NCBI GenBank assembly: GCA_947381945.1
Contig: CANCXM010000002.1
Coordinates: 96,896 to 160,895, forward strand
Origin: an uncultured Muribaculaceae bacterium
GTDB taxonomy: Bacteria > Bacteroidota > Bacteroidia > Bacteroidales > Muribaculaceae
Length of the DNA stretch: 64,000 nt
Direction of reading: 5' to 3'
Position 1 is the first letter of the stretch; each line of letters begins with the position of its first letter. The notes beneath the pieces are model-generated. The model worked only from the letters and a program-made list of their open reading frames with translations, had not been told where the DNA came from and did not search any database. The translations under genes were made by a program, and so were the position numbers. Below are positions 26,692 through 35,679 of the stretch, one piece after another.

Positions 26692-27801
26692 TCAACTGAC
26701 CGAATCAGCGGGAGGGCATGGCTTGTCGGGATGAGGCTCCTGGGGATAGATGACATATTCCTCATAGTAGGCAAGGAGAAGGGTGGTCAGGGGAAGGGCG
26801 ATTATCATACCTATCAACCCGAGGAGGGTGCCCCACACCGATAGCGAGAGAAGGATGATGGCCGGATTGAGTCCCATGACCTTGCCCATGATTTTTGGAG
26901 TGAGAATATAGTCACAGATACATTGGCTGATGACGTAGACAAGGAGGCATTTTCCAAACAGTGTCCAAAACGGAATTTCGCCTCCCATTGACGAAATCAG
27001 ACATACGAATGCCACAGGGATAACGGTGACATACTGGAAATAGGGTATCATATAGAGCACACCGACCAATATGCCGAGCACTATCGCAAGCGGGATACCG
27101 ACTATCGAGAAACCGATGCAATAGAACACGGCAGCACAGAGCGCGAGGACGGCCTGTCCACGGAAATAGCGGTTCATGCTGTTTTTGATGTCATTCCCGA
27201 CCTTATTGGCAATCGGGCGGAATTTAGGAGGGACGAGAAGGCCGAAACCACGCATGATATGACGGTAGTCAAGCAGGATGAAAATAACGTAGATAAATGT
27301 GAGGAACCATTCGAGCGTATGGAGCAGAAACTCAACCGAAGCGGTGATGACAGTCGAACCTCTGGAAATAAGCGTCTCGAAACGCTGACCTTCCATAAGT
27401 TTTTTCATCATGTCCTCATCGAAATAATCCACAAGATAGTCATGAATCTCCTTCGGCAGAAATGGCATAAGCTCACCACGACGGGAGTAGTCGTTAATCA
27501 TCACACCCATGTCGTGAATCTCCTTCATGATTGATGGCAAAAAGAGATAGGCAAGACCGAAGACAATTCCGGCAACAGATATGAGGGTTGCGAATATTGC
27601 CGCGATGCGCCAACGGAAATGGAGTTTAGTAAGGCAGAACTCCACTATCGGTTCAAGAATATATGAAATCAGACATGCCAGAAAAAAGGGCAGCAGAACG
27701 TTGCTCAGGCGATTGACGAGCCACACTATAGCTGCGACAATGGCTGCACCGAGAATAAACCGCATGACGCGGTCAAATGTGATGGGATGTGATGCTGACA
27801 T
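26692..27801 (-). CDS. AI-2E family transporter (PerM/YdiK-like)
   Basis: A 369-residue inner-membrane permease of the AI-2E exporter family, with about eight helices. The hydrophobic start (FILGAAIVAAIVWLVNRLSN), the central soluble region (about 95-150) and the conserved tail GKVMGLNPAIILLSLSVWG with PLTTLL are as expected. Members have been tied to autoinducer-2 or to sodium/proton exchange; the substrate here is not known. It is divergent from the efflux operon, and the shared 253-bp region carries the sigma-54 promoter and its operator array. Confidence 0.88.
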   Translation of the reverse strand: MSASHPITFDRVMRFILGAAIVAAIVWLVNRLSNVLLPFFLACLISYILEPIVEFCLTKLHFRWRIAAIFATLISVAGIVFGLAYLFLPSIMKEIHDMGVMINDYSRRGELMPFLPKEIHDYLVDYFDEDMMKKLMEGQRFETLISRGSTVITASVEFLLHTLEWFLTFIYVIFILLDYRHIMRGFGLLVPPKFRPIANKVGNDIKNSMNRYFRGQAVLALCAAVFYCIGFSIVGIPLAIVLGILVGVLYMIPYFQYVTVIPVAFVCLISSMGGEIPFWTLFGKCLLVYVISQCICDYILTPKIMGKVMGLNPAIILLSLSVWGTLLGLIGMIIALPLTTLLLAYYEEYVIYPQEPHPDKPCPPADSVS

Positions 27802-27882
27802 GAAACATGAGGATTATATCTATTATAATCATCCTCCTCAACAAAAGGTTTAGCCGTGAAATGCTCCAAATATCTCAAATCC

Positions 27883-27940
27883 TGTCCATCAGTGGCTGTC
27901 CGCACGGACAAAATCGGACAAAACTGTCCGATAGCGGACA
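27883..27940. promoter_or_regulatory. Enhancer-like array of TGTCCG / CGGACA half-sites
   Basis: Half-sites: TGTCCa 27883-27888, TGTCCG 27897-27902, CGGACA 27905-27910, CGGACA 27915-27920, TGTCCG 27925-27930, CGGACA 27935-27940. Start-to-start distances are 14, 8, 10, 10 and 10 bp, so most lie on one helix face. Two full palindromes result, TGTCCG-N2-CGGACA and TGTCCG-N4-CGGACA. The array is centred about 95 bp upstream of the expected start of the sigma-54 promoter, the normal place for an NtrC-type activator. Binding by the regulator at 37281 is inference. Confidence 0.75.
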
Positions 27941-27984
27941 ATGCTATTTTACGCAAAATATTGACTATCAATATTTTAATACTT

Positions 27985-27999
27985 TGGCACGATATTTGT
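27985..27999 (+). promoter_or_regulatory. Sigma-54 promoter TGGCACG-N4-TTGT
   Basis: TGGCACG (27985-27991), ATAT, TTGT (27996-27999) matches the -24/-12 consensus TGGCACG-N4-TTGC except for T in place of the last C. The GG and the second G have the right spacing. The adaptor gene starts 55 bp downstream. No TAnnTTTG box is found in this region on the plus strand. Confidence 0.82.
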
Positions 28000-28054
28000 C
28001 AATTATACCACTGAAAACAATAAAAATTTAAATCACATACTTTCATTTCAGACA

Positions 28055-29302
28055 ATGGATAGAGAACTCACATCCGACGAACGCAAAAAAGCGATGCGCA
28101 AGAAGATGCTACCCTATATAATAGGTGTCGCTGTCGTGGTTGTAATAATCGCGATACTCATGATCACCCTCCGTTCGAGCGTAAACCGCGACGACCTGCT
28201 TGTCGCAACCGTCGACACGGGAACAATAGAAACCACAGTCACAGGCTCGGGCAGCGTCGTCCCGGCATTTGAGGAGATAATCAACTCGCCAATCAATTCA
28301 CGCATTGTCGAGGTGTATTGCAAGGCCGGCGACAGTGTGGATGTCGGCACTCCCATCCTGCGTCTCGACCTCCAGAGCACCGAGACCGAGCTCAACAAGC
28401 TTAAAGACCAGATAGAGATGAAGCGCTACGAACTGGAGCAGCAGAAGGTGGGCAACGACACACGCATCTCCGACCTCACCATGCAGGTGAAGGTGAAGGA
28501 AATGACCGTCAACCGTCTTGAAGTCGAACTCCGCAACGAACGCTACCTCGACAGTCTCGGTTCAGGCACCGGCGACCGCGTCCGTCAGGCCGAACTCGCC
28601 TACAACACCGGCAAACTCGAACTCGAACAGATGCGCCAGCAACTCGCCAACGAACATAAGGTCACCGATGCAGGTCTCAGCGTGAAGAATCTCGACATCA
28701 ACATCGCAAGCAAAAACCTCGGAGAGATGAGCCGCACACTCGACGACGCCCAGATACGCGCTCCACGCCGCGCCACCCTTACATTCATCAACGACCAGAT
28801 TGGTCAGAAAATTTCCGAAGGCGAGAAAATCGCAATAATCTCCGACCTCAGCCATTTCAAGGTAGATGGTGAACTCGCCGACTCCTACGGCGACCGCATC
28901 CGCGTCGGGTCCAAAGCCGTAGTGCGCGTTGGCCGTGACCGTCTTACCGGAATGGTCAGCAATGTCACTCCCCTCTCCCGCAACGGCGTCATCTCATTCT
29001 CCGTGCGTCTCGACGACGAAGCCAACGCCCGTCTGCGTTCCGGTCTGAAAACAGACGTATATATAATGTGTGACGTGATGGAGGATGTGAAACGTATCAA
29101 GAACGGCACGTTCTATACCGGACCCGGCCTCTACGAACTCTTTGTCTTCGACAGCGATGACGAACTTGTCCGCCGCAGCGTGCGCCTCGGTGAAAGCAAC
29201 TTTGAATATGTCGAGGTCATCAACGGTCTCGAACCCGGCGACCGCGTGGTTATCTCCGACATGAAGCGTTTCAACACCAACACCACTCTGAAAGTAAAGT
29301 AA
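28055..29302 (+). CDS. Periplasmic adaptor (membrane fusion protein, HlyD/MacA type)
   Basis: A 415-residue adaptor linking inner-membrane permeases to a TolC-type channel. One membrane anchor covers about residues 21-42. A lipoyl half follows (VTGSGSVVPAFEE through GDSVDVGTPILRLD), then a coiled-coil hairpin (about 108-215, LNKLKDQIEMKRYELEQQK), the second lipoyl half and a beta-barrel domain (APRRATLTFINDQIGQK to about 330). A membrane-proximal domain ends the protein. First gene of the efflux cluster, reading from the sigma-54 promoter at 27985. The first permease follows after 88 bp. Confidence 0.92.
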   Translation: MDRELTSDERKKAMRKKMLPYIIGVAVVVVIIAILMITLRSSVNRDDLLVATVDTGTIETTVTGSGSVVPAFEEIINSPINSRIVEVYCKAGDSVDVGTPILRLDLQSTETELNKLKDQIEMKRYELEQQKVGNDTRISDLTMQVKVKEMTVNRLEVELRNERYLDSLGSGTGDRVRQAELAYNTGKLELEQMRQQLANEHKVTDAGLSVKNLDINIASKNLGEMSRTLDDAQIRAPRRATLTFINDQIGQKISEGEKIAIISDLSHFKVDGELADSYGDRIRVGSKAVVRVGRDRLTGMVSNVTPLSRNGVISFSVRLDDEANARLRSGLKTDVYIMCDVMEDVKRIKNGTFYTGPGLYELFVFDSDDELVRRSVRLGESNFEYVEVINGLEPGDRVVISDMKRFNTNTTLKVK

Positions 29303-29390
29303 CTCCCATATACCGACAGGCTGAACCCTACACATAAATACTTTAGCTCCCGTTCACACCACACATACTCCAATCTCCCAAAAAACAATC

Positions 29391-30701
29391 ATGCAAATCA
29401 AATCCTCACTCAAACAACTGTGGGCCGAGTCCCGTGCCAATCCCGGTTTCACATCGCTCTACATCGGCGGCGTTGCATTCGCGGTGGCGTTCACGATGGT
29501 CTACGCAATTGTATATTACGTCCACCTCGCACCGATATATCCTGAATACAACCGAAGCACAACGGCCTATATCAACAATATAACGGTGCGGAATGAAAAG
29601 ACAAACAGCATGTCAATGGGATCGCCGGGATTAATTTTCTTCCGCGATTTCGTAAATAATTCCGAAAATATCGAATATTGCACTTTGTCATACGAAAAAC
29701 CGGGTTTCATCCAGCCGCCCGACAATAGCGGGGACTTCAAAGCCCTATGCCGCTATACCGACCCGAACTTCTTCAAATTATATGGCTATGAATTTATTGC
29801 CGGACAGCCATTCAATGATGCAGAAACCGAGGCTGCAATAAAGAATATAGTTGTTGACCGTTCTATTGCCGAACGACTTTTCAGCACTCCCGAAAAAGCC
29901 ATAGGCAACGAAATATCGTTTGATTTTGAAAATTACAGAATTGTCGGAGTCGTGCGCAATGGAAATCCTGTCGCCCACATGTCATACGCCAATATTTTCT
30001 TGCCATACACAATCTATACCACAATCGAGGATGGCGGCGGCCGAGGTAATCTGACCGACCTGCTGGGCGCTTTCTCCATACCTGTCAAATTCAAGGACAG
30101 CAAACAGGAATCAAAATTCCGTGAAGAAATAGCCGACAAAGTACGTCGGGTCAATGCAGCAGATACGGCAGGATGGGTCGTTGATCTGCGCAGCGCCCCT
30201 GTCAGCCATACAATGCGTGTGCTCTCTCAAAACGATAATCAGGAAGATATGACCATCATGCAATTTATAAAACCGTTGCTGATAGTATTGCTTGTGCTCC
30301 TCATCATACCGGCAATCAACATCAGCGGAATGATAAGCGGACAAATGGACCGCCGTTTAGCCGAAATAGGCGTAAGGCGCGGATTTGGCGCCACGCGCAG
30401 TGAACTGACAAACCAGGTCATGTTTGAAAATTTCGTCCTTACATTCATCGGTGGCCTTGCAGGTCTTGCAGTGGCATGGATATTGGTGATAATCTTCAAA
30501 AACACCATTCTTCAACTCATCGTCCCTTCATGGGACTACATAGAAGAAAACGTAAATATAAGCCTCGAAATGATATTTGCCCCGGTAATCTTCATGGCAA
30601 CATTATTTTTATGTCTGATTCTCAATATGCTTTCCGCATATATTCCCGTACGCCTGTCGCTTCGTCGTACAATTATCTCCGCTATTAATTCAAAACGCTG
30701 A
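29391..30701 (+). CDS. ABC transporter permease, FtsX/MacB type (permease 1)
   Basis: A 436-residue inner-membrane protein with the FtsX/MacB layout: one N-terminal helix (about 25-45), a large periplasmic MacB-PCD-like domain (about 50-285) and three C-terminal helices (290-435). The conserved coupling helix motif RRLAEIGVRRGFGATRSEL precedes helix 3. It resembles permease 3 (33098-34384) in its opening and in the LIGVRRxFGAxR motif, so these two look like counterparts in two pairs. The downstream permease starts 8 bp after the stop. Confidence 0.9.
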   Translation: MQIKSSLKQLWAESRANPGFTSLYIGGVAFAVAFTMVYAIVYYVHLAPIYPEYNRSTTAYINNITVRNEKTNSMSMGSPGLIFFRDFVNNSENIEYCTLSYEKPGFIQPPDNSGDFKALCRYTDPNFFKLYGYEFIAGQPFNDAETEAAIKNIVVDRSIAERLFSTPEKAIGNEISFDFENYRIVGVVRNGNPVAHMSYANIFLPYTIYTTIEDGGGRGNLTDLLGAFSIPVKFKDSKQESKFREEIADKVRRVNAADTAGWVVDLRSAPVSHTMRVLSQNDNQEDMTIMQFIKPLLIVLLVLLIIPAINISGMISGQMDRRLAEIGVRRGFGATRSELTNQVMFENFVLTFIGGLAGLAVAWILVIIFKNTILQLIVPSWDYIEENVNISLEMIFAPVIFMATLFLCLILNMLSAYIPVRLSLRRTIISAINSKR

Positions 30702-30709
30702 AATCAACC

Positions 30710-32026
30710 ATGCTCAAATTAATATACAAGAATCTGCTCGCCCACCGCGGACGATACTGCTGGATCTTCATCGAACTATGCCTTGTGGCCCTCATCGCAT
30801 GGTCGGTCCTTGACGAAGTGATCGTCAACACCTATAAGCTCAACATGCCGCCCGGCTACGATATGGATCGTCTCGTCACTTTCAATCTCAACGAATTCCC
30901 AACCGTCAATAAGGAAGACGACTTGGAAAAAGAAACGGAAATCACCTACGCCCACCTCAACCGGATTCTTGATCGTGTACGTTCCGACAACCGAGTCGAA
31001 TCTGTCACATTCGTAAACAACAATTCTTTCCTCGCACAGTCTGTATCCATCAACAGTCTTGATGCCGGAGGAGATGACCATTGGGGATTCTATTACACCG
31101 TACATTTTTGGCCCGGAACCGATTTTTTCAAAACGTTCGGATTGAAGGATGCATACGCCGACAATAAAATATATGAAGAACAATCAATGTCGGGCCGTGA
31201 CTTGATTGTCTCAAAAAGTGTAGCTGATTATCTCTTCAATGATGAATCGGCAATCGGACACTTTCTTGAAGAAAAGAACGAGAAATATGACCCTGAAAAA
31301 TTCAGCCGTATTGTCGGTGTTGTGGACGATGCGGTCTACCGCTCAACTTATTTCCTCACTCCAATCGTCTATAAAACCCGTAAGGTGAAGGATATTGTCC
31401 GGGAAGGAATAAAATACATTCATCCTGTCATCCGTCTAAAGCCTGAGGTCGATGTCGATAAATTCATCGAAGATTTCTCACCAGTCATCGCAAAAGACAT
31501 TCGCACTGACAACATCTACGCTCATTCTCTCCGAAGTTTCCGTGAAATAGATAAATCCATGTCGCGCGACATGAACAATCACAATTTTATCGGAATGTCA
31601 ATCGCCCTGTTTTTCTTCGTCAATATCCTCCTTTGCATGGTGGGCACCTTCTATCTCCAGACACGCAAACGCAGTGAAGAAACAGGTGTGATGCGCACCT
31701 TCGGAGCTTCCAGAGGATTCATCATCCGCGAGATGCTTGGTGAAGGATTCATACTTGTAACCATCGCATGGCTACTGGGTTGTTTCTTCTATTGGCTTTA
31801 CATAAAGGATGAAGGACTGGTGCAGATGGCCAACGCATTTTCCGAGAAATCATCATCAGCACTTACGAGAATGATGCCGACATGGGCAAGTGACTTCTGG
31901 CTACATTTCGCCATTGTCTCATTAATCATCTATGCACTCATGCTCATCTCGGTCCTCATCGGCATCTACATCCCGGCCCGGCGCATCAGCCGCATAAATC
32001 CTGTCGATGCACTCCGCGACGAGTAA
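30710..32026 (+). CDS. ABC transporter permease, FtsX/MacB type (permease 2)
   Basis: A 438-residue four-helix FtsX/MacB-like permease. The N-terminal helix (YCWIFIELCLVALIAWSVLD) is followed by a periplasmic domain of about 250 residues. The C-terminal three helices contain the coupling motif KRSEETGVMRTFGASRGFII. It pairs with permease 1, and its nearest relative in the cluster is permease 4. After it comes a 372-bp gap with REP-like palindromes before the ATPase gene, so transcription may pause or be processed here. Confidence 0.9.
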   Translation: MLKLIYKNLLAHRGRYCWIFIELCLVALIAWSVLDEVIVNTYKLNMPPGYDMDRLVTFNLNEFPTVNKEDDLEKETEITYAHLNRILDRVRSDNRVESVTFVNNNSFLAQSVSINSLDAGGDDHWGFYYTVHFWPGTDFFKTFGLKDAYADNKIYEEQSMSGRDLIVSKSVADYLFNDESAIGHFLEEKNEKYDPEKFSRIVGVVDDAVYRSTYFLTPIVYKTRKVKDIVREGIKYIHPVIRLKPEVDVDKFIEDFSPVIAKDIRTDNIYAHSLRSFREIDKSMSRDMNNHNFIGMSIALFFFVNILLCMVGTFYLQTRKRSEETGVMRTFGASRGFIIREMLGEGFILVTIAWLLGCFFYWLYIKDEGLVQMANAFSEKSSSALTRMMPTWASDFWLHFAIVSLIIYALMLISVLIGIYIPARRISRINPVDALRDE

Positions 32027-32398
32027 AGTTAAATCAATGCATGATTCATGATTTATAATGCATGATTCATAATTTTTCAATCAAAATTTTCAAAACTGAT
32101 TTGTAGGGACGCGCTGGCGCGTATGCCAAACAGAATAGTAAAAGTAAACAAGATTAATTAATGATTAAACAGAATAGTGAATAATAAAAATGGGATAAGA
32201 CATCCATATACAAATTTTTATCCGTAATTACATTTTTCATCCGGCATACGCGCTACAGCGCGTCCCTACAATATCAAAAAATCAAAACCCAACCCTGACC
32301 TACGTCCGGGAACCAAATCAATCCCCATTCCGGCATCGGCCGGAAACCAAAAATTCTACAACAAACAGATTATAAACAAATTAAAACGACAACATATC
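32027..32398. repeat. Repeat-filled gap within the efflux cluster (REP-like palindromes)
   Basis: No gene is seen in these 372 bp. A short AT-rich tandem repeat (GCATGATTCAT-type units, 32037-32075) comes first. A pair of inverted arms follows: 32101-32127 and 32243-32271, both with GTAGGGACGCGCTG and GCGCGTATGCC, each itself partly palindromic. The 115 bp between them are AT-rich. GTAGGGACGC recurs at 60631 and, inverted, at 62187. No second sigma-54 or TAnnTTTG promoter was found before the ATPase. Confidence 0.75.
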
Positions 32399-33070
32399 AT
32401 GGCAATCATCGAACTCAAAGGTATCAATAAGATCTACCGCACAGACGAAATCGAGACACTCGCTCTTGAAAACGTCAACATCAACATCGAAAAAGGCGAA
32501 TTTGTAAGCGTCATGGGCCCCTCCGGCTGCGGAAAGTCAACCCTGCTCAACATTGTCGGACTCCTCGACACCCCGACGAGCGGAACGGTAAGCATCGACG
32601 GCATCTCGCTCGGAAAAATGAGCGACAGCAAACTCGCTGCCTTCCGCAACGCCAAACTCGGCTTCGTCTTCCAGAGCTTCCACCTCATCAATTCCCTCAA
32701 CGTCCTCGACAATGTCGAACTCCCCCTCATCTACCGCTCCATGAGTGCATCCGAACGCTCGAAGAGAGTGCGCGAAGTCCTCGACCGTGTCGGCCTCAGC
32801 CACCGTATGCGCCACATGCCCTCGCAGCTCTCCGGTGGTCAGTGTCAGCGCGTGGCCATCGCCCGTGCCATCGTCGGCAATCCCGAAATCATCCTCGCCG
32901 ACGAACCGACCGGTAACCTCGACTCAAAGATGGGTGCCGAAGTCATGGATCTCCTCCACTCGCTCAACAAGGAGGACGGCCGCACAATCATGATGGTAAC
33001 CCACAACGAGCAGCAGGCCAAACTCACCGACCGCATCATCCGCTTCTTCGACGGCCGTCAGGTAATGTAA
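32399..33070 (+). CDS. ABC transporter ATPase, LolD/MacB type
   Basis: A 223-residue ATPase. Walker A GPSGCGKST (about 40-48), signature LSGGQCQRVAIARAI (about 142-156), Walker B IILADEPTGNLDS and the switch His in MMVTHNEQQA are all intact. The sequence FQSFHLINSLNVLDNVELP is typical for the LolD/MacB branch that drives FtsX-like permeases without moving substrate through the membrane itself. It is the only ATPase for four permeases in the cluster, so it probably powers both permease pairs. Spacing to permease 3 is 27 bp. Confidence 0.95.
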   Translation: MAIIELKGINKIYRTDEIETLALENVNINIEKGEFVSVMGPSGCGKSTLLNIVGLLDTPTSGTVSIDGISLGKMSDSKLAAFRNAKLGFVFQSFHLINSLNVLDNVELPLIYRSMSASERSKRVREVLDRVGLSHRMRHMPSQLSGGQCQRVAIARAIVGNPEIILADEPTGNLDSKMGAEVMDLLHSLNKEDGRTIMMVTHNEQQAKLTDRIIRFFDGRQVM

Positions 33071-33097
33071 GTCTATGATTCCTCAACATTCCCGAAA

Positions 33098-34384
33098 ATG
33101 AAAACCAACTACATAAAACTTGCCTGGGCTTCCATCAGGCAGCAGCCGGTGGTCAGCACCGTCAGCATTGCCGGAACAGCCCTTGCAATCTTCCTCATCA
33201 TGATTATGGTGATGATGACCGAAATCAAAACCGCACCATTCGCTCCCGAAAGCAACCGCGACCGCTGGCTCGTGCAGAAATTCGCCTCCATCGCCCATAA
33301 GGACTGGGGCGAGGGTAACACCTCAAACGGTGCCCTCGGTTTCAACACCATCAAGGCCGTCTTCTATGAGATGAAGACTCCCGAAGCCGTCACTGCAATG
33401 GATGCATGGCCTATGGTCGCCTCCCTCTCAGTCCCCGGTCAGCCTGCCTTCGGTGCTGAATACCGTGGCGTGGACAACGGCTTTTGGGACGTGATGGACT
33501 TCACGTTCATCAACGGCAAGCCCTTCACCAAAGCCGATTTTGACGCGGGGATTCCCTTGGCTGTCATCAATGAATCAACCGCGCGCAAGCTCTTCGGCTC
33601 AACTGATGTGGAAGGCCGCGAATTCAGCATCAACCATGTCCCCTATAAAGTCTGCGGAGTGGTCAAGGATGTCAGCAACCTCGCCAACCTCTCCTACGCG
33701 GAACTGTGGGTGCCCTTCACCTCCACGAACTCCGCAAACCGCACCTGGTGCACCTACATGGGTGGTCTCAGCGCGATTATTCTACCCAAAAGCGTGGATG
33801 ACATCCCGGCTGTCCGCGAGGAATACAAGCAACTTTTTGATAAGCTCGGCGATGAGGCGAAAATCGACGGTTGGGAATTCATCCTGCGCGACCGTCCCTA
33901 CAATCAGGAAGTGCATGTGGCCACCCCGTGGGCAAACATGTCGCCCGATGTCAACAAAGACCGTCTCGAGCGCCTGACCATCTATCTGATTCTCCTCATT
34001 GTCCCTGCGGTAAACCTGAGCAGCATGACCCACAGCCGTCTGCAGCGCCGTCGCGAGGAAATCGGTGTGCGCAGGGCCTTCGGAGCACGCAGGACCGACA
34101 TCATCACCGACATTTTTATCGAGAATCTCGTCATCACCATAGTCGCAGGCCTAATCGGCCTCGCACTCAGTCTGATTTTCGCACTGCTATGGGGTGGACT
34201 GATATTCCAACCAGGCTACGGTGTATCACTGTCGGCAAGCGGACTGAACCTCGGCATCCTTTTCCACTGGTCGACATTCGGATGGGCAATGCTCTTCTGC
34301 TTCCTGCTCAATCTGCTCAGCGCCGGTATTCCGTCACTCAACGCATCAAGAATCAACATCGTCAACGCACTCACAGGCAAATAA
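33098..34384 (+). CDS. ABC transporter permease, FtsX/MacB type (permease 3)
   Basis: A 428-residue permease with an N-terminal helix (about 18-40, VSIAGTALAIFLIMIMVMM), a periplasmic domain and three C-terminal helices. The coupling motif RRREEIGVRRAFGARRTD is clear. Counterpart of permease 1. The periplasmic region contains the MacB-like TARKLFGSTDVEGREF segment. The stop is 5 bp before the start of permease 4. Confidence 0.9.
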   Translation: MKTNYIKLAWASIRQQPVVSTVSIAGTALAIFLIMIMVMMTEIKTAPFAPESNRDRWLVQKFASIAHKDWGEGNTSNGALGFNTIKAVFYEMKTPEAVTAMDAWPMVASLSVPGQPAFGAEYRGVDNGFWDVMDFTFINGKPFTKADFDAGIPLAVINESTARKLFGSTDVEGREFSINHVPYKVCGVVKDVSNLANLSYAELWVPFTSTNSANRTWCTYMGGLSAIILPKSVDDIPAVREEYKQLFDKLGDEAKIDGWEFILRDRPYNQEVHVATPWANMSPDVNKDRLERLTIYLILLIVPAVNLSSMTHSRLQRRREEIGVRRAFGARRTDIITDIFIENLVITIVAGLIGLALSLIFALLWGGLIFQPGYGVSLSASGLNLGILFHWSTFGWAMLFCFLLNLLSAGIPSLNASRINIVNALTGK

Positions 34385-34389
34385 CTTCT

Positions 34390-35643
34390 ATGAAACGTAA
34401 ACTTCTGAAACAGATAGGTAATGAATGGCGCTCAAACGTGTGGTTGGGTGTCGAGCTCCTGATAGTGAGCGTTGTGATGTGGTTCATTACCGACAACCTC
34501 TACACGGCCATCTCCACCCTTAACGAGCCGCGCGGCTTCAACACTGACCACTGCTACCTCATCAAATACGCGCTGCTCAACGAACAAAGCCCCGAATTCA
34601 TCCCCGACAAATCAAACTCCGACAACAACGCGGACTTCCTGACCCTAATGGACCGCCTTGAAAAGCGTCCGGAAATCGAATGTGTGGCTGCCGGACAGAA
34701 CTCCTATTTCTACAACGGCTCCAACTCGAATACATACATGGCAACGGACACCTTCTCATCAAGCGGTTATCTTCTCCGACGCCTCGTCAGCCCGGATTTT
34801 CCACGGGTGTTCCGCATCCGGGGAGCCAACGGTGAGACCCCTGAGCAACTGTCCGAACTGCTCAAGGAGCCACGCGCCTTTCTCATTTCCGACAACGCTT
34901 TCAAGGAAAAGTACAATCTTGACCACATGGGCGCTTTCATCGGCAAGGAGTTTTCAAATCACGCCTATGGTGACACCCTTGTCCTGAAAGCCGCCTACGA
35001 AACCGCGCGTTACAGCGATTTCCAGGCAGCCGAATGGTCCACCTCCATGATGTCGCTCTGTCCTGAAGGGCATTACATTGATGCGCTTAATGAACTGATG
35101 GTGCGTGTGCGCGACAACATGGACACTGACTTCATCGAGAATCTCATGAAGGATGCCGACAGTCATTTCCGCATCGGCAACCTCTACATCTCATCAGTCC
35201 AGTCATTCGACGACATACGCTATATCCATCAGCGTGACAATGTCACCGGGATGCGTACATTTTTTGCCGGAGCCGCCTTCCTCGCTCTTAACATCTTCCT
35301 CGGTCTGCTCGGGACATTCTGGTTCCGCACCCGTATGCGCATCTCAGAAATCGCAATCCGCAAGGCCAACGGAGCCACCCGCAGCGACATTTTCCGCCGT
35401 GTCATCAGTGAAGGAGAAATCATTCTGCTTGTCATCACTCCTTTGGCTATCTTCCTCGACTGGCTGATTGTCCATTTTGAATTCAACACCTACTACCACG
35501 GCGCATATTTCGAACCCTCGCGCTTCATTGCCTGCGTCGTCATCGCATGGGCCTTCATGGCCCTAATGATTCTGCTCGGAATCCTCCTCCCGGCCAACCG
35601 TGCGATGAAAATAGCTCCCGCAAAATCCCTCATGGGTGAATGA
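34390..35643 (+). CDS. ABC transporter permease, FtsX/MacB type (permease 4)
   Basis: A 417-residue permease related to permease 2. The start is put at 34390 (MKRKLLKQIGNEWRSNVWLG) because the open frame further upstream, back to 33871, merely shadows permease 3. The N-terminal helix is about 18-38, then a periplasmic domain, then three helices after about 285. The coupling motif MRISEIAIRKANGATRSD is present. The two permease pairs (1+2 and 3+4) look like an ancient duplication sharing one ATPase. The TolC-like gene follows after 36 bp. Confidence 0.9.
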   Translation: MKRKLLKQIGNEWRSNVWLGVELLIVSVVMWFITDNLYTAISTLNEPRGFNTDHCYLIKYALLNEQSPEFIPDKSNSDNNADFLTLMDRLEKRPEIECVAAGQNSYFYNGSNSNTYMATDTFSSSGYLLRRLVSPDFPRVFRIRGANGETPEQLSELLKEPRAFLISDNAFKEKYNLDHMGAFIGKEFSNHAYGDTLVLKAAYETARYSDFQAAEWSTSMMSLCPEGHYIDALNELMVRVRDNMDTDFIENLMKDADSHFRIGNLYISSVQSFDDIRYIHQRDNVTGMRTFFAGAAFLALNIFLGLLGTFWFRTRMRISEIAIRKANGATRSDIFRRVISEGEIILLVITPLAIFLDWLIVHFEFNTYYHGAYFEPSRFIACVVIAWAFMALMILLGILLPANRAMKIAPAKSLMGE

Positions 35644-35679
35644 CAGTTATCAAAATAGCTTTTAGTAAAATAGCTTTCC

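Noticed and set aside
27915..27930. Intrinsic terminator (CGGACA-AAAC-TGTCCG)
   Set aside because: The stem is short and not followed by T residues; the regular 10-bp spacing of the half-sites and the sigma-54 promoter downstream fit an operator better.
33871..34389. Upstream extension of permease 4
   Set aside because: The stretch overlaps permease 3 in another frame and is rich in His, Arg and Ser; the family start is at 34390.
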